Shown: positions 35,451 to 46,919, numbered from the stretch's first letter. The stretch: DNA of 64,000 bases from Alcaligenaceae bacterium (GCA_030538235.1 JAUNUJ010000004.1:161735-225734); one strand, 5' to 3'. Numbers and translations are program-made. Notes: a model not told the origin generated them from the sequence alone.

Positions 35451-36944
35451 ATGGAAACGATAAATCTTCTACTGCACGGATTTACGGTTGCCTTTCAACC
35501 CATGAATCTGGTGTGGGCTTTTGTCGGTTCGATGCTAGGGACTGCGATTGGTATTTTACCGGGTATCGGCCCTGCCTTGACCATTGCTTTATTGCTGCCA
35601 GTGACAGTTTCCGTGGGACCTGTCTCCGCCTTTATTATGTTTGCAGGCGTCTTTTACGGTGCCATGTATGGCGGCTCCACTACCAGTATTCTGATCAATA
35701 CCCCGGGTGAAGCAGGTTCCATGATGACTGCGCTCGAAGGCAATAAAATGGCACGTAACGGCCGTGGCGCTGCTGCCTTGGCAACTGCTGCCATCGGTTC
35801 TTTTGTGGCCGGCACCTTTGCCACCATGATGTTAACCTTTGCTGCCCCGACGGTAGCGGAGTTGGCCTTCTACATGAAGCCTGCGGATTATTTTGCCTTA
35901 ACCATTTTGGCCTTTACCTCAGTCGCCGTGGTCATGGGCACGTCACGCGTTCGCGGTTTTATCTCGCTCTTTATCGGTTTAGCTTTTGGTGTGATTGGCA
36001 TTGACCAAATGACCGGCCAGCCGCGCATGACCTTTGGTGCCGCTGATTTACTGGATGGCATGGAGTTAACCGTGGTGCTAGTTTCGCTTTTTGCGGTGGG
36101 TGAAGTGATTTATGTCGCCAGCCGCTACCATCGCGAAAAAGATGAAATTACCGGCATTAACAAGGGCAAGCGTTGGATGACCGGAGAGGATTGGCGACGC
36201 TCATGGAAACCTTGGTTACGTGGTACCTTTATCGGTTTCCCCATGGGCGCGATTCCAGCCGGTGGCTCCGAGATCCCGACCATGCTGTCTTATACCCTTG
36301 AGAAAAAGCTATGCAAACACAAAGAGGAATTTGGCACCACTGGTGCCATTGAGGGTGTAGCCGGTCCTGAAGCGGCCAATAATGCGTCAGCCGCCGGGGT
36401 CTTGGTGCCACTATTAACACTGGGCTTACCCACCTCAGCCACCGCTGCCATTTTACTCGCTGCCTTTCAGAACTATGGTTTACAACCCGGGCCCTTTTTG
36501 TTTACCTCAAATCCCGAATTAATTTGGGGCCTTATCGCCTCTCTTTATATCGGTAATGCCATGTTACTGGTCTTAAACTTACCTCTGGTCGGCATGTGGG
36601 TAAAGCTCCTCTTAATACCCAAACCGCAATTGTATGCAGGGATTCTTATCTTTGCCATGATCGGGATTTGGGGTGTTTCGGGCTCCCTCTTTGATCTGTA
36701 CGCGATGGTTGGCATTGGGCTAATGGGCTATGTGATGCGGGTTTATGACTTCCCTATCGCGCCCCTCTTAATTGGTCTGATTTTGGGGCCAATGACTGAG
36801 AACCAATTACGAGTCGCCTTAGCTGCCGCTCAAGGTAACCCCATGGTGTTGATAGAGACCCCATTATCGATTGCGTTTCTAAGTATTGCGGCCTTATTTA
36901 TGTTAGCGCCAATCTTGATTAAACGATTAAAAAAGATTGCCTAA
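35451..36944 (+). CDS. tctA: tripartite tricarboxylate transporter large permease (TctA)
   Basis: 497 residues, about 11-12 membrane helices. Signature parts are [20 protein letters not shown] near residue 30, [19 protein letters not shown] near 75 and [20 protein letters not shown] near 305, which form the transport core of TctA. It imports citrate-like carboxylates with sodium or protons. It is directly coupled to tctB and closed by a strong terminator. Confidence 0.93.
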   Translation: METINLLLHGFTVAFQPMNLVWAFVGSMLGTAIGILPGIGPALTIALLLPVTVSVGPVSAFIMFAGVFYGAMYGGSTTSILINTPGEAGSMMTALEGNKMARNGRGAAALATAAIGSFVAGTFATMMLTFAAPTVAELAFYMKPADYFALTILAFTSVAVVMGTSRVRGFISLFIGLAFGVIGIDQMTGQPRMTFGAADLLDGMELTVVLVSLFAVGEVIYVASRYHREKDEITGINKGKRWMTGEDWRRSWKPWLRGTFIGFPMGAIPAGGSEIPTMLSYTLEKKLCKHKEEFGTTGAIEGVAGPEAANNASAAGVLVPLLTLGLPTSATAAILLAAFQNYGLQPGPFLFTSNPELIWGLIASLYIGNAMLLVLNLPLVGMWVKLLLIPKPQLYAGILIFAMIGIWGVSGSLFDLYAMVGIGLMGYVMRVYDFPIAPLLIGLILGPMTENQLRVALAAAQGNPMVLIETPLSIAFLSIAALFMLAPILIKRLKKIA

Positions 36945-37297
36945 GGGCTTAGTAATACATCAACAATCAACATAAACACCACCAAGGAGAGCTATCAGCT
37001 GCAGCATCTCCTTGGTTTTTAAGAAAAACTAAAATCAAGCATTATTTTTTATTTAAAGCGGTAAAAATAAGGCCATCATCTACCCTACTTTTGACCACTA
37101 AAAGACTGATTTGATGGGCGTTATGTTGTTATATTAGTAAAAGCTTAGTTGATATTTACATTTAGTCAAAAATAAGCAACTAAAAGCAACTTCAACGTTC
37201 ATAAAAGAGCCATCCTATAGTATGATCAATTATTGGAAAAAATGTAGCTTTTATTTTTACCATTCGTTTTCTTTTAATCTTGACGAGGTATGAATTG
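36945..37297. other. 353-base gap with terminator and pntA promoter region
   Basis: The first part holds the terminator of the tct operon. The rest is AT-rich and leads to GACGAGGT, the ribosome site of pntA. No gene is visible. Confidence 0.55.
36981..37020 (+). terminator. rho-independent terminator of the tct operon
   Basis: ACCAAGGAGA (36981-36990) pairs perfectly with TCTCCTTGGT (37007-37016), followed by TTTTTAAG. Confidence 0.85.
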
Positions 37298-38833
37298 ATG
37301 AGAATAGGGATTCCTAAGGAGCAATTCGCTGGTGAGACCCGTGTTGCGGCGACCCCGGCGACTGTGACACAACTCATTAAGCTCGGTTTTGACGTAGCGG
37401 TGGAAACCGGTGCAGGGCTTCTTGCGAAGTTTGATGACTCCGCTTACGCCGAAGCCGGTGCAAATGTGGTTAGTCGTGATGAAGTTTTCAATAGCGACAT
37501 CATTTACAAAATCAATGCGCCTAGCGACGCAGAAATTGACGCGATCAATGAAGGCACTATTTTAGTATCTTTCGTTCAACCGGCACAAAATCCAGAGCTG
37601 ATCGAAAAGCTTAGCGCCAAGAAAATCACAGCCATGGCTGTTGATATGGTGCCGCGCATTTCTCGCGCCCAATCCATGGATGTCTTATCATCCATGGCCA
37701 ACATCAGCGGTTATCGTGCTGTAATTGAAGCAGCGCACCACTTTGGTCGCTTCTTCACCGGTCAAATTACCGCCGCAGGCAAGGTCCCTCCTGCTCAAGT
37801 GCTAGTTATCGGTGCCGGTGTTGCCGGTCTTGCAGCCATTGGTGCTGCCGGTTCACTTGGCGCGGTTGTTAAAGCATTTGATACCCGCCTAGAAGTCGCT
37901 GAGCAAATTGAATCCATGGGCGGTGAATTCCTCAAGTTGGACTTCCCTCAAGAAGCCGGTGGCAGTAGCGATGGTTACGCCAAGGTAATGAGCGAAGAAT
38001 TCATCAAGGCCGAGATGGAGCTATTTGCTGAGCAAGCCAAAGTTGTGGATATCATCATCACAACAGCTGCTATTCCCGGCAAACCTTCACCCAAGTTAAT
38101 CACCAAAGAGATGGTTGACTCCATGAAGCCCGGGTCGGTCATTGTTGACTTAGCCGCTTTAGGTGGTGGTAACTGTGAGTACACCGTACCCGGTGAAGTC
38201 ATTGTCACTGATAACAACGTCACAGTGATTGGTTATACCGACTTACCTAACCGCTTAGCCGGTCAGTCTTCACAGCTTTACTCAACCAACCTAGTTAACT
38301 TATCTAAACTCATCACCCCTGAAAAAGACGGTAATGCCGTGCTTGATTTCGAGGATGTGATTGTTCGCAACATGACCGTCACTCACGATGGTGAAGTGAT
38401 GTTCCCGCCTCCTCCAATCCAGGTTTCTGCAGCACCTCAGCAAGCAGCCCCTGTAGCGGCTCCAGTCAAGGTCGAAAAAGAGCCTAAGCCATTGTGGCAA
38501 AGACTGGCGCTACCGGTGGTGGGTGTGCTGGTTTACTTATGGGCTAGCCATTATGCGCCTCAAGAGTTCTTAAATCACTTAACCGTGTTTATGTTGAGCT
38601 GTGTGGTCGGTTACTACGTGGTTTGGAACGTGACCCATGCATTGCATACGCCACTAATGTCAGTGACCAATGCTATTTCCGGCATTATTATCGTTGGTGC
38701 GGTGGTACAGATGTCAAACATTAACGGATTTGCCAGCTTCTTGGCCTTTGTCTCCGTGTTCCTCGTCAGCATCAATATATTCGGGGGCTTCTATGTCACC
38801 CGTCGTATGCTTAATATGTTTCGCAAAGGGTAA
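37298..38833 (+). CDS. pntA: NAD(P) transhydrogenase subunit alpha (PntA)
   Basis: 511 residues. It starts [20 protein letters not shown]; the ATG has GACGAGGT 9 bases upstream, and a further upstream TTG is less likely. The alanine-dehydrogenase-like dI domain holds the NAD site [20 protein letters not shown] near residue 170. A Pro/Ala-rich linker near 380-400 leads to the membrane part with about four helices (400-510). It transfers hydride between NADH and NADP while moving protons. It is paired with pntB 10 bases downstream. Confidence 0.95.
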   Translation: MRIGIPKEQFAGETRVAATPATVTQLIKLGFDVAVETGAGLLAKFDDSAYAEAGANVVSRDEVFNSDIIYKINAPSDAEIDAINEGTILVSFVQPAQNPELIEKLSAKKITAMAVDMVPRISRAQSMDVLSSMANISGYRAVIEAAHHFGRFFTGQITAAGKVPPAQVLVIGAGVAGLAAIGAAGSLGAVVKAFDTRLEVAEQIESMGGEFLKLDFPQEAGGSSDGYAKVMSEEFIKAEMELFAEQAKVVDIIITTAAIPGKPSPKLITKEMVDSMKPGSVIVDLAALGGGNCEYTVPGEVIVTDNNVTVIGYTDLPNRLAGQSSQLYSTNLVNLSKLITPEKDGNAVLDFEDVIVRNMTVTHDGEVMFPPPPIQVSAAPQQAAPVAAPVKVEKEPKPLWQRLALPVVGVLVYLWASHYAPQEFLNHLTVFMLSCVVGYYVVWNVTHALHTPLMSVTNAISGIIIVGAVVQMSNINGFASFLAFVSVFLVSINIFGGFYVTRRMLNMFRKG

Positions 38834-38843
38834 GGATTAGATT

Positions 38844-40223
38844 ATGTCAGCAGGATTAGTAACAGCTGCCTATATTATTGCAGCATTATTTTTTATCTTG
38901 AGCTTGGCCGGTCTGTCCAACCAAGAAAGTGCCCGTCGCGGTAACGTCTTTGGTATTACCGGTATGGCCATTGCTTTAGTAGCCACTATTTTTAGCGAGC
39001 AAACACAGGGTATCGCCTGGATTCTGATTGCTATGCTGATTGGTGGCGCTATCGGTATTCATCGCGCAAAAAAGGTCGAGATGACCGAAATGCCCGAGTT
39101 AATCGCTATTCTTCACAGCTTTGTAGGTTTAGCCGCCGTCTTCGTCGGTTTTAACAGCTACATGGATCGCGCCGCAGTCTCCCCTGAAATGCACAATATC
39201 CACTTGGTAGAAGTGTTTTTAGGTGTATTTATCGGTGCCGTCACCTTTACCGGTTCGATCGTCGCTTTCGGCAAGCTTAACGGTAAGCTCAGCAGCAAAC
39301 CTTTAACCTTGCCTCATAAGCACAAGCTGAATCTATTAGCGATTGGCGTGTCATTACTGCTTTTAGTGATGTTCGTCAAAGCCGGTGGTTCAACCTTCGC
39401 GTTAATCATTATGACCCTCATCGCCCTCGCCTTCGGGTGGCACTTAGTTGCCTCCATCGGTGGTGCCGATATGCCGGTAGTGATTTCCATGTTGAACTCC
39501 TACTCCGGTTGGGCCGCTGCGGCCGCAGGTTTCATGTTAGGCAATGACCTCCTCATCGTGACCGGTGCGCTAGTCGGTTCGTCGGGTGCGATTCTTTCTT
39601 ACATCATGTGTAAAGGCATGAACCGTTCATTTATCTCTGTGATCGCCGGTGGTTTTGGTACCGATGGTAGCTCAACCGGCGAAGGCGAAGAGGACGGCGA
39701 ATACCGCGAACTAAGTGCAGTTGAAGTGGCTGAACTACTCAAAGGCTCAAAGTCTGTGATCATCACACCGGGATACGGTATGGCTGTTGCACAAGCCCAA
39801 TATCCGGTGGCTCAGATTACTGAAACACTACGCTCTCAAGGCGTTAAGGTTCGCTTCGGTATTCACCCGGTTGCCGGTCGTCTACCAGGCCACATGAACG
39901 TACTGTTAGCAGAAGCCAAGGTTCCCTATGATATCGTGCTCGAAATGGACGAGATCAATGACGACTTTGCTGAAACTGATGTAGTACTGGTCATTGGTGC
40001 TAACGATACCGTCAACCCATCGGCTCAGACTGACCCGAACAGTCCAATCGCCGGTATGCCGGTGCTACGTGTTTGGGAAGCTGAAAACGTGGTGATATTA
40101 AAGCGTTCAATGAGTACCGGTTACGCTGGTGTACAAAACCCCTTATTCTTTAAAGAGAATAGCTTCATGTGCTTTGGTGATGCCAAAGACACCATGCAGT
40201 CTGTTCTAGAGGCTTTAAAGTAA
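38844..40223 (+). CDS. pntB: NAD(P) transhydrogenase subunit beta (PntB)
   Basis: 459 residues. About 8-9 membrane helices fill the first 265 residues; the NADP-binding dIII domain follows with [17 protein letters not shown] near 310, [20 protein letters not shown] near 340 and [16 protein letters not shown] near 390. It forms the proton channel with PntA and supplies NADPH. Length and motifs are normal. Confidence 0.96.
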   Translation: MSAGLVTAAYIIAALFFILSLAGLSNQESARRGNVFGITGMAIALVATIFSEQTQGIAWILIAMLIGGAIGIHRAKKVEMTEMPELIAILHSFVGLAAVFVGFNSYMDRAAVSPEMHNIHLVEVFLGVFIGAVTFTGSIVAFGKLNGKLSSKPLTLPHKHKLNLLAIGVSLLLLVMFVKAGGSTFALIIMTLIALAFGWHLVASIGGADMPVVISMLNSYSGWAAAAAGFMLGNDLLIVTGALVGSSGAILSYIMCKGMNRSFISVIAGGFGTDGSSTGEGEEDGEYRELSAVEVAELLKGSKSVIITPGYGMAVAQAQYPVAQITETLRSQGVKVRFGIHPVAGRLPGHMNVLLAEAKVPYDIVLEMDEINDDFAETDVVLVIGANDTVNPSAQTDPNSPIAGMPVLRVWEAENVVILKRSMSTGYAGVQNPLFFKENSFMCFGDAKDTMQSVLEALK

Positions 40224-40260
40224 TACATAGTGTTTAGTACTTAGTCGCTGCACAAAAAGC

Positions 40261-40296
40261 AAGGGCGTTTGATAATTAAATCAAACGCCCTTATTT
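40261..40296 (+). terminator. rho-independent terminator after pntB
   Basis: AAGGGCGTTTGA (40261-40272) pairs with TCAAACGCCCTT (40281-40292), followed by ATTTATTGTTATT. The symmetric AT-rich flanks allow it to work in both directions, also for the convergent merR gene. Confidence 0.8.
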
Positions 40297-40330
40297 ATTG
40301 TTATTATTAATCGCTAATTCACGCAGTGAA

Positions 40331-40723
40331 TTAAATCTTTAATAGCTTATCCAAATCTCGGATAATTTCCTCAAGCTCACCACGAATCGTACTCATGTCA
40401 TTGGCCGGGATACGCACTGCCGTATCCAACTCTTCCTGCTGACGAGGGTTGCCTAGGCGATTACGTGCACCTGCTATGGTAAAACCCTGCTCATAGAGCA
40501 ACTCACGTATACGACGAATCAACAAGACCTCGTGATGCTGATAATAGCGACGATTACCGCGACGCTTAACCGGATTAAGCTGTGTAAACTCCTGCTCCCA
40601 ATAACGTAGGACATGAGGCTTCACCTGACATAACTCAGCGACCTCACCAATCGTGAAATAGCGCTTGGCAGGAATGGGTGGTAACTCCACCGTATCAGTT
40701 TCTAGAATTTCAGTTTGTTCCAT
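40331..40723 (-). CDS. MerR-family transcriptional regulator
   Basis: 130 residues. The N-terminal winged helix reads FTIGEVAELCQVKPHVLRYW followed by RRGNRRYYQHHEVLLI; a helical tail follows, with no cysteines for metal binding. A MerR gene of this type commonly follows ihfA in beta- and gammaproteobacteria. Target and signal are unknown. It is the last gene of the rpmI-to-merR run, 189 bases after ihfA. Confidence 0.88.
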   Translation of the reverse strand: MEQTEILETDTVELPPIPAKRYFTIGEVAELCQVKPHVLRYWEQEFTQLNPVKRRGNRRYYQHHEVLLIRRIRELLYEQGFTIAGARNRLGNPRQQEELDTAVRIPANDMSTIRGELEEIIRDLDKLLKI

Positions 40724-40912
40724 CGCATAAGAAGGCTAGCACCCTACGACACTAGCGTTTTTAATTGTTTTGACTTATCAAAGTGTAGCATAAAACAGTC
40801 CTTAGCCGTGAGTATATAGCACTGTAATATTTGCTGTTTAAAACAAATAAGGCGGCGTGTTTGCGCTTTAGCAACACCCCGCCCTAATGCCTGATTTTCA
40901 ATCTTGAGAACG

Positions 40913-41221
40913 TTATTCTGCCAGATCTTCAACCGCTTCTTTTAATTTCTGACTCGCATGAAAAGTCACTACGCGACGTGCTGAAATCGGTATCAAGTCA
41001 CCGGTTTTCGGGTTACGACCCGGACGAGCGGCTTTATCTCTTAATTGAAAATTACCGAAACCGGAAATTCTCACCGCTTCACCCTCAATCAGAACCTCAC
41101 TGATCTTAGCAAAAAACCCATCAACAATATCTTTGGCTTCGCGTTTATTGACCCCAACACGATCATAAAGTAACTCAGTTAAATCGGCCTTGGTCAAAGA
41201 AGGCTTTGTTGTCGTTGTCAT
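40913..41221 (-). CDS. ihfA: integration host factor subunit alpha (IhfA)
   Basis: 102 residues with the HU/IHF fold: [40 protein letters not shown] and the beta-arm proline in NPKTGD. It pairs with IhfB to bend DNA at specific sites. It follows pheT by 16 bases, the usual arrangement. Confidence 0.96.
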   Translation of the reverse strand: MTTTTKPSLTKADLTELLYDRVGVNKREAKDIVDGFFAKISEVLIEGEAVRISGFGNFQLRDKAARPGRNPKTGDLIPISARRVVTFHASQKLKEAVEDLAE

Positions 41222-41237
41222 CTACTATCTCCTGGAG

Positions 41238-43640
41238 CTATCTCAGTCTTAGGCCTAGCTTTTCAACCAGGGTATTAAGAATTTTACTCATTAACTGTTC
41301 AACCTGAGCATCCTCAAGTGTGGCTTTGGCGTCTTGCAACATAAAACGCATCGCTAAACTACGCTCGTTTTGCTCAGATTTTTGGTCCTTCCAAATGTCA
41401 AATAAAGTGATATCGCGGAGGATACCCTCTTCTAAAATACCCGCTAAGGCATCAAGCACTTGCTGATACTTTAACTCAGCCGGCGCCCATACTGCCAAAT
41501 CACGAATAACAATCGGCTGTTTGGAAATTTCTTTATAAACTACTAAATCATGATCCATTAATGGATTGATGTCAATCTCGAAAACGACCGGAGCCGTTGT
41601 CAGATCAAGATCGGCTAACCATTGAGGATGCACTTCACCAATGATGCCTATTTTTTGATCACAATAATAAATCGACGCGCTACGACCCGGGTGTAATGCA
41701 GGATGTTCTTCCGCCACAAAACGCAAATCATTTGCCTGTGAACCTAAGAGATTTTCCAGATCATTTTTCAAGTCAAAGAAATCGACTTGACGCGACTTCT
41801 CACCCCATTGCTCCGGTTGCGCTAGACCCCAAGTTGCCGCGGCAAAATGCAAGGGTTGGTTGATGCCTTTCACCGTACGCTCACTGGCTTGAACCTCGGG
41901 TGCATCAAAAAAGACGCGACCCAATTCAAAGACACGCACACGATTCTGACGATACTTTGCGTTATAAGCGATATTTTTCAACAGACCACCAATCAGACTG
42001 GTACGCATAACCGCATACTGAGCAAAGATTGGATTTAATAGACGAATCGGATTGTCATTGTTTTGGTAATTACGCTCCCAGTTTTCATCTACAAAGCTGT
42101 AATTCACTACCTCTTGATAATCCATACCGGCCATCAAGTGACGGAAAATATGCTCTGAACGACGAATTTCCGGAAATGGAAAAATATCCGCCTGCACAAC
42201 CGGTTCACGCGCAGGGATACGCTCAAAGCCGTAAACGCGAGCAACTTCCTCAATCAAATCCTCTTCGATTTCAATATCAAAACGATAAGACGGTGCCTTG
42301 ACAGTAAACACATTGTCGCTATTAAGTTCGAACTCAAACTCCAGGTCAGTAAAGATTTGCTGTACTTCCTCAACTGCCACATCAACACCTAGCACCTTAT
42401 TGCAGCGCGCTAAACGCATTTTGACGGCTTTGCGCTCAGGTAGATTAATCACCTGATCCAGCACCGGACCGGCTTGACCGCCGCACACCTCAAGAATCAA
42501 ACGACTCATGTACTCGATATGCTCAACGATATTGAGGAAATCAACACCACGCTCATAACGATAGGCCGCTTCAGAGGACAATTTATATTTGCGAGTTAGA
42601 CCGGCGATGGCATCAGGGAACCAGAACGCCGCTTCCATATAAATATCGCTAGTCTCCAGATCAACTGCAGTGGCATCACCACCCATCACACCGGCCATGC
42701 TCTCAGGCACATCGTCATAACAAATCACACCGGTATCACTGTGCAGCTCAACCTCTACTTCAGTCAAGAGTTTAAGCTTTTCACCCTCGCGAGCCCAACG
42801 CACCGTTAAGCCCTTAGAGCTATCGATATTTTTAATATCAAAAACGTGCGTAGGACGACCCAGTTCGAGCATCACGTAGTTGGAAATATCCACTAAAGCA
42901 GAAACCGGACGCATGCCGGCTGCGATAATACGCGCTTTAATATAATCTGGGGTCTCAGCCTTGGCATTAACACCACGAATAATACGTCCGGCAAAACGAC
43001 CACATAAATCAGGCACTTCGACCCTAACCGGCATGGACTCATCTAACGTCACAGCCACCGGAGTAAAGTCTAATTTTTTAAGCTTGGCACCGGTTAAGGC
43101 CTGTACCTCGCGACCCACACCGTAAACCGATAAGCAGTCAGCACGGTTCGGTGTTAATTTGAATTCGATAATCTTATCATCAAGATTGAGCGCATCACGG
43201 ATATTGGTTCCAATTTCCATGGCATCATCAAGTATCAGCAGACCCTCGTGGTCCTCTGTAATGCCAAGTTCACGTGCAGAGCACAACATGCCGTGAGAGG
43301 CTTCACCGCGTAGTTTGCCTTTTTTAATTTTAAAGTCACCGGGCAATACCGCACCGACTCGAGCCATTGGCACCTTGGTACCAGCCGCTGCATTGGGCGC
43401 ACCACAGACCACTTGAACGAGCTCACCGGAGCCGTCATCGACTTGGCAAATACGCAATTTATCAGCGTTCGGGTGGGGAGCAACTTCTTTGACCTCGGCC
43501 ACCACTACACCTTCAAAAGCCGGTGCCACAGACTCTACGCCCTCCACCTCTAAACCCGACATGGTTAGACGGTGACAAAGCTCCTCAGTAGATAGCGCCG
43601 GATTGATTAAACTTCTTAACCAAGATTCTGAAATAAACAT
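41238..43640 (-). CDS. pheT: phenylalanyl-tRNA synthetase beta subunit (PheT)
   Basis: 800 residues, normal length. The tRNA-binding domain is at 40-150 (HPNADKLRICQVDDG), followed by B3/B4 and B5 domains, then the synthetase-like core, and the C-terminal FDX-ACB domain (from about 705). It forms an alpha2-beta2 enzyme with PheS that charges tRNA-Phe. It lies 62 bases after pheS. Confidence 0.97.
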   Translation of the reverse strand: MFISESWLRSLINPALSTEELCHRLTMSGLEVEGVESVAPAFEGVVVAEVKEVAPHPNADKLRICQVDDGSGELVQVVCGAPNAAAGTKVPMARVGAVLPGDFKIKKGKLRGEASHGMLCSARELGITEDHEGLLILDDAMEIGTNIRDALNLDDKIIEFKLTPNRADCLSVYGVGREVQALTGAKLKKLDFTPVAVTLDESMPVRVEVPDLCGRFAGRIIRGVNAKAETPDYIKARIIAAGMRPVSALVDISNYVMLELGRPTHVFDIKNIDSSKGLTVRWAREGEKLKLLTEVEVELHSDTGVICYDDVPESMAGVMGGDATAVDLETSDIYMEAAFWFPDAIAGLTRKYKLSSEAAYRYERGVDFLNIVEHIEYMSRLILEVCGGQAGPVLDQVINLPERKAVKMRLARCNKVLGVDVAVEEVQQIFTDLEFEFELNSDNVFTVKAPSYRFDIEIEEDLIEEVARVYGFERIPAREPVVQADIFPFPEIRRSEHIFRHLMAGMDYQEVVNYSFVDENWERNYQNNDNPIRLLNPIFAQYAVMRTSLIGGLLKNIAYNAKYRQNRVRVFELGRVFFDAPEVQASERTVKGINQPLHFAAATWGLAQPEQWGEKSRQVDFFDLKNDLENLLGSQANDLRFVAEEHPALHPGRSASIYYCDQKIGIIGEVHPQWLADLDLTTAPVVFEIDINPLMDHDLVVYKEISKQPIVIRDLAVWAPAELKYQQVLDALAGILEEGILRDITLFDIWKDQKSEQNERSLAMRFMLQDAKATLEDAQVEQLMSKILNTLVEKLGLRLR

Positions 43641-43702
43641 AGTAAATTCTTTGCAAAAAACAAATGAGAGAGGAAATTATTATTGTCTTAAACTTAAAGC
43701 AA

Positions 43703-44725
43703 TTAACGATTAAACTGCTCTAAGAAGCGCAAATCACCTTCGTAGAATAAACGTAAATCATTGACACCGTAACGCAACATGGTTAAACGCTCAATACCGG
43801 AACCAAAGGCAAAGCCCATGTATTTCTCAGGATCCAAACCATAATTACGAATCACGGTCGGATGCACCTGACCAGCACCGGAAATCTCCAGCCACTGACC
43901 CTTCATCGGACCGCTATTGAACATCATATCAATCTCAGCAGACGGCTCCGTGAACGGGAAGAAAGATGAACGGAAACGCAGCTGAATATCATCCATCTCA
44001 AAGAATGCTTGTAAAAACTTCGTATAAACGCCTTTTAAATCAGCGAAAGAAATATTTTCATCGATCCACAAACCCTCAACCTGATGGAACATCGGGCTGT
44101 GAGTTGCATCACTATCCACACGATAAGTACGACCGGGAGCAATGACCTTGATCGGCGGTTTATGCTGACGCGCATAACGCACCTGCATCGGACTCGTATG
44201 AGTACGTAGCATCAACGGTAAGCCCTCATCGTCATTGTGATCGATATAGAACGTATCCTGCATCGAACGTGCAGGGTGATTTAGAGGGTTATTGAGTGAG
44301 GTAAAATTGTACCAATCGGTTTCGATCTCCGGGCCATCTGCCACATCAAAACCAATAGAGCGGAAAATACCCTCAATTCTCAGGGTGGACTGAATCACCG
44401 GGTGTAAACCGCCACGATTTAAACCGCGTCCCGGCAAGGTCACATCAATTTTTTCAGCAGCTAGGCGCTTTGCCAATTCCTCTTCGGCAAAACGCTCACG
44501 ACGTGCCGTCAGCAAAACCTCAATCTCCCTTTTGACTTGGTTAATGCGTTGCCCCGCTTCTCGTTTTTCTTCATTTGACAAAGTGGAGAGTCCCTTTAAG
44601 AGGCTCGTAACCACCCCATTTTTGCCTAAAAACTTGGCTTTTTCATTTTCCAAGCTGGCCACATCCGGAGCTGCTGCAAATTTTTCTTCTGCTTGTTTAA
44701 TTAAGTCGTCTAAGGATTCAGTCAT
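43703..44725 (-). CDS. pheS: phenylalanyl-tRNA synthetase alpha subunit (PheS)
   Basis: 340 residues. Coiled-coil N-terminus, then class II catalytic motifs: motif 2 in [20 protein letters not shown] and motif 3 in [17 protein letters not shown] near residue 310. It holds the active site for phenylalanine activation. A terminator-like hairpin precedes it, as at the E. coli pheST attenuator. Confidence 0.97.
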   Translation of the reverse strand: MTESLDDLIKQAEEKFAAAPDVASLENEKAKFLGKNGVVTSLLKGLSTLSNEEKREAGQRINQVKREIEVLLTARRERFAEEELAKRLAAEKIDVTLPGRGLNRGGLHPVIQSTLRIEGIFRSIGFDVADGPEIETDWYNFTSLNNPLNHPARSMQDTFYIDHNDDEGLPLMLRTHTSPMQVRYARQHKPPIKVIAPGRTYRVDSDATHSPMFHQVEGLWIDENISFADLKGVYTKFLQAFFEMDDIQLRFRSSFFPFTEPSAEIDMMFNSGPMKGQWLEISGAGQVHPTVIRNYGLDPEKYMGFAFGSGIERLTMLRYGVNDLRLFYEGDLRFLEQFNR

Positions 44726-44742
44726 TGTCCAAAACCATTGGT

Positions 44743-44780
44743 AAAAAAAAGAGGCGGGATCCGATTAGGGGACCCCGCCT
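44743..44780 (-). terminator. attenuator-like terminator upstream of pheS
   Basis: On the minus strand AGGCGGG and CCCGCCT arms (44774-44780 and 44752-44758) pair, and TTTTTTTT follows at 44743-44750. It lies between rplT and pheS. I could not find a clear Phe-rich leader peptide before it, so the control mechanism is open. Confidence 0.75.
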
Positions 44781-44829
44781 TTATACTAATACAGTAAGCT
44801 CACTGTATTCCTGTGCTTAACAGTCTAAC

Positions 44830-45189
44830 TTAAGCGGCAAGGGCTGCTTTAGCCTGTTCAACAACTACTTTAAAGCCGGCTTTGTCATTTACCGCCATAT
44901 CAGCTAACACCTTACGGTCTAAGTCGATAGAGGCTTTACGTAAACCGTCGATAAAGACGCTGTATGTCACGCCGTGCTCACGAACTGCTGCATTGATACG
45001 AGCAATCCATAAAGAACGGAATGTACGCTTTTTGTTGCGACGGTCACGATAAGCGTATTGACCCGCTTTCATTACCGCCTGTTTGGCAACACGGAACACT
45101 TTACCGCGACGACCACGGAAACCTTTAGCTTCTGCTAATACTTTTTTATGACGAGCGCGAGCAGTCACACCACCTTTTACACGAGGCAT
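44830..45189 (-). CDS. rplT: 50S ribosomal protein L20
   Basis: 119 residues, full length. It starts [20 protein letters not shown] with the long basic N-terminal helix, then [20 protein letters not shown], both classic for L20. It binds 23S rRNA early in assembly and in some bacteria represses its own operon. It is 13 bases after rpmI. Confidence 0.98.
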   Translation of the reverse strand: MPRVKGGVTARARHKKVLAEAKGFRGRRGKVFRVAKQAVMKAGQYAYRDRRNKKRTFRSLWIARINAAVREHGVTYSVFIDGLRKASIDLDRKVLADMAVNDKAGFKVVVEQAKAALAA

Positions 45190-45202
45190 ATTATTCTCCT
45201 AG

Positions 45203-45400
45203 TTATGCGTAAGGCATCATGGTTTTAACTGCAGCCACATCGGACTTATTAACTTCAGTTGTACCACGTAATTGACGTTTGTTTTTAGTAGTTTTCTTAG
45301 TTAAGATATGGCTTTTGAAAGCGTAGCCACGCTTAACAGTACCACCCGGACGCACGCGGAAGCGTTTGGACGCGCTCTTTTTGGTTTTCATTTTAGGCAT
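45203..45400 (-). CDS. rpmI: 50S ribosomal protein L35
   Basis: 65 residues, normal. [20 protein letters not shown] is the signature start. It is the first gene of the minus-strand run; infC and thrS, which usually precede it, are not upstream here. Confidence 0.98.
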   Translation of the reverse strand: MPKMKTKKSASKRFRVRPGGTVKRGYAFKSHILTKKTTKNKRQLRGTTEVNKSDVAAVKTMMPYA

Positions 45401-45881
45401 AATAACACTCTAAATTTATAGTTAAGACTAGGTGTCTGCAATGAATCGCAGCACTTTACTAACCTAATAATAACAAGCTTTTAGCTCCATAAATCAAGGG
45501 CCCACAAAGCATCGCTGCCTTATGTAATGTCGATAAATACATGATTGATGGTCATGAGAACAGTCTGATCATGGATTAAATCGCCAAAACAGCAATACCA
45601 TGACCCAAACTCTATGAAGCGTGTTGTGAACACCTGACATAACACCCTGTAAAATCAGGGAGATATAGATAATTCAACAAGCCTTATATGATAGCACTAT
45701 GTTAATCAGCTGTCCAGTCTCAATAAATTTTAGCTCCATAACAAAATGCATATTCTTATAACTTCTCTTAACTTCTGCTAATTAGCCATGTTTCTGTTGT
45801 TTTCTTTGCTTTTTGTTGCTTTTCATCAACTTGCTTGCGCAATCATTGCATTCTATGATGAAGCACAGTCAGGAGGAACAA
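45401..45881. other. 481-base gap between rpmI and the Bug receptor
   Basis: It should hold the rpmI promoter (minus) and the receptor promoter (plus). I see no infC remnant, no RNA gene and no strong hairpin. AT-rich, with several ATG codons but no good frame. Confidence 0.5.
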
Positions 45882-46874
45882 TTGAAACATAGTATAAAAA
45901 CACTAATCGGCACCTTATGCCTCAGTCTAGGCTTCCTTAGTCTGGGCTTTTTAGGGGCACTAACTAGCGCCAAAGCTCAACAGAGTCATTGGCCACATGA
46001 AAAAGCGATAACCGTGATCGTGCCCTATACACCCGGTGGTGCCACCGACGTGGTGACACGAATCGTAATGGAGCAACTTTCCCATCGCTTAGGTCAAAAC
46101 ATCGTTATTGATAATCGGCCCGGCGCCAATGCCACCATCGGCACTGCACAACTAGCCCGTGCGCCCGCTGACGGCTACCACTTTGTCACCGTGATTGCAG
46201 CCCATTCGGTCAACCCACATCTATATCAACTACCCTATTCACAAGATGATTTCGCGACAATCACGCAAATGGCCGAGCTGCCAATGTTTTTATTTGTTAG
46301 CAATCAACTGCCGGTTAACTCAGTCGAAGAGCTCGTCGCTTATGGCAAACAACACACCCTGAACTTTGCTTCGAGCGGCACTGGCTCCAGTGCGCATATG
46401 ATCGGACTGCATTTTGCTAATGTGACCGGTCTGAAAATGACGCATATTCCCTATCGCGGTAGCGCACCGATTCTATCTGATTTGTTGGCTGGCAGAGTCT
46501 CGCTCGCCTTTGATCCGATTTTAGTGCCGATGCCATACGTCAAAGAAGATCGTCTTAAGGTATTGGCGCTATCAGCCAAAAGCAAATGGCCTGATGAGCC
46601 AAGCATACCGCTGATGAGCGAACTCGGTTACGAAAACTTTGACCTGTCTTCTTGGGTCGCCTTGTTAGGACCAAGCGGTACACCGCAAGAAATCATCGAT
46701 CGCCTAGCCACAGAAATTGCCGATATTTTGCAAGATAACGAAGTTAAAAGAAAATTTGCCCTCGCCGGATTTATTCCTAAAGCCGGTAGCCCCGCAGCCC
46801 TGTCAGAGCTAATCGCCACAGATTCCGCCACCTATAAAAAGATCATTGATAAAAACGATATCCATATAGACTAA
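45882..46874 (+). CDS. Bug-family tripartite tricarboxylate transporter receptor (TctC-like), orphan
   Basis: About 330 residues from a TTG start that has AGGAGG 5 bases upstream. This start gives a clean signal peptide (KHSIKTLIGTLCLSLGF to ALTSAKAQ); longer ATG starts would put extra polar residues in front. The mature part has IVPYTPGGATDVVTRIVMEQ, the carboxylate-binding loop, and SSGTGSSAHMIGLHFANVTG. No TctAB lies nearby, which is common for Bug proteins in Burkholderiales. Ligand unknown. Confidence 0.87.
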   Translation: MKHSIKTLIGTLCLSLGFLSLGFLGALTSAKAQQSHWPHEKAITVIVPYTPGGATDVVTRIVMEQLSHRLGQNIVIDNRPGANATIGTAQLARAPADGYHFVTVIAAHSVNPHLYQLPYSQDDFATITQMAELPMFLFVSNQLPVNSVEELVAYGKQHTLNFASSGTGSSAHMIGLHFANVTGLKMTHIPYRGSAPILSDLLAGRVSLAFDPILVPMPYVKEDRLKVLALSAKSKWPDEPSIPLMSELGYENFDLSSWVALLGPSGTPQEIIDRLATEIADILQDNEVKRKFALAGFIPKAGSPAALSELIATDSATYKKIIDKNDIHID

Positions 46875-46880
46875 GCTTTG

Positions 46881-46919
46881 CGCTAAGCCGAGTTATGTGG
46901 ACCGACTTGAGGCTTAGCG
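46881..46919. terminator. hairpin between convergent genes
   Basis: CGCTAAGCC (46881-46889) pairs with GGCTTAGCG (46911-46919) just after the receptor stop and before the stop of the convergent CoA-transferase gene. No long T-run, so only a weak terminator. Confidence 0.45.

Noticed and set aside
37280-37298. Earlier TTG start for pntA
   Set aside because: The ATG at 37298 has the better ribosome site and gives the normal MRIGIPKE start.
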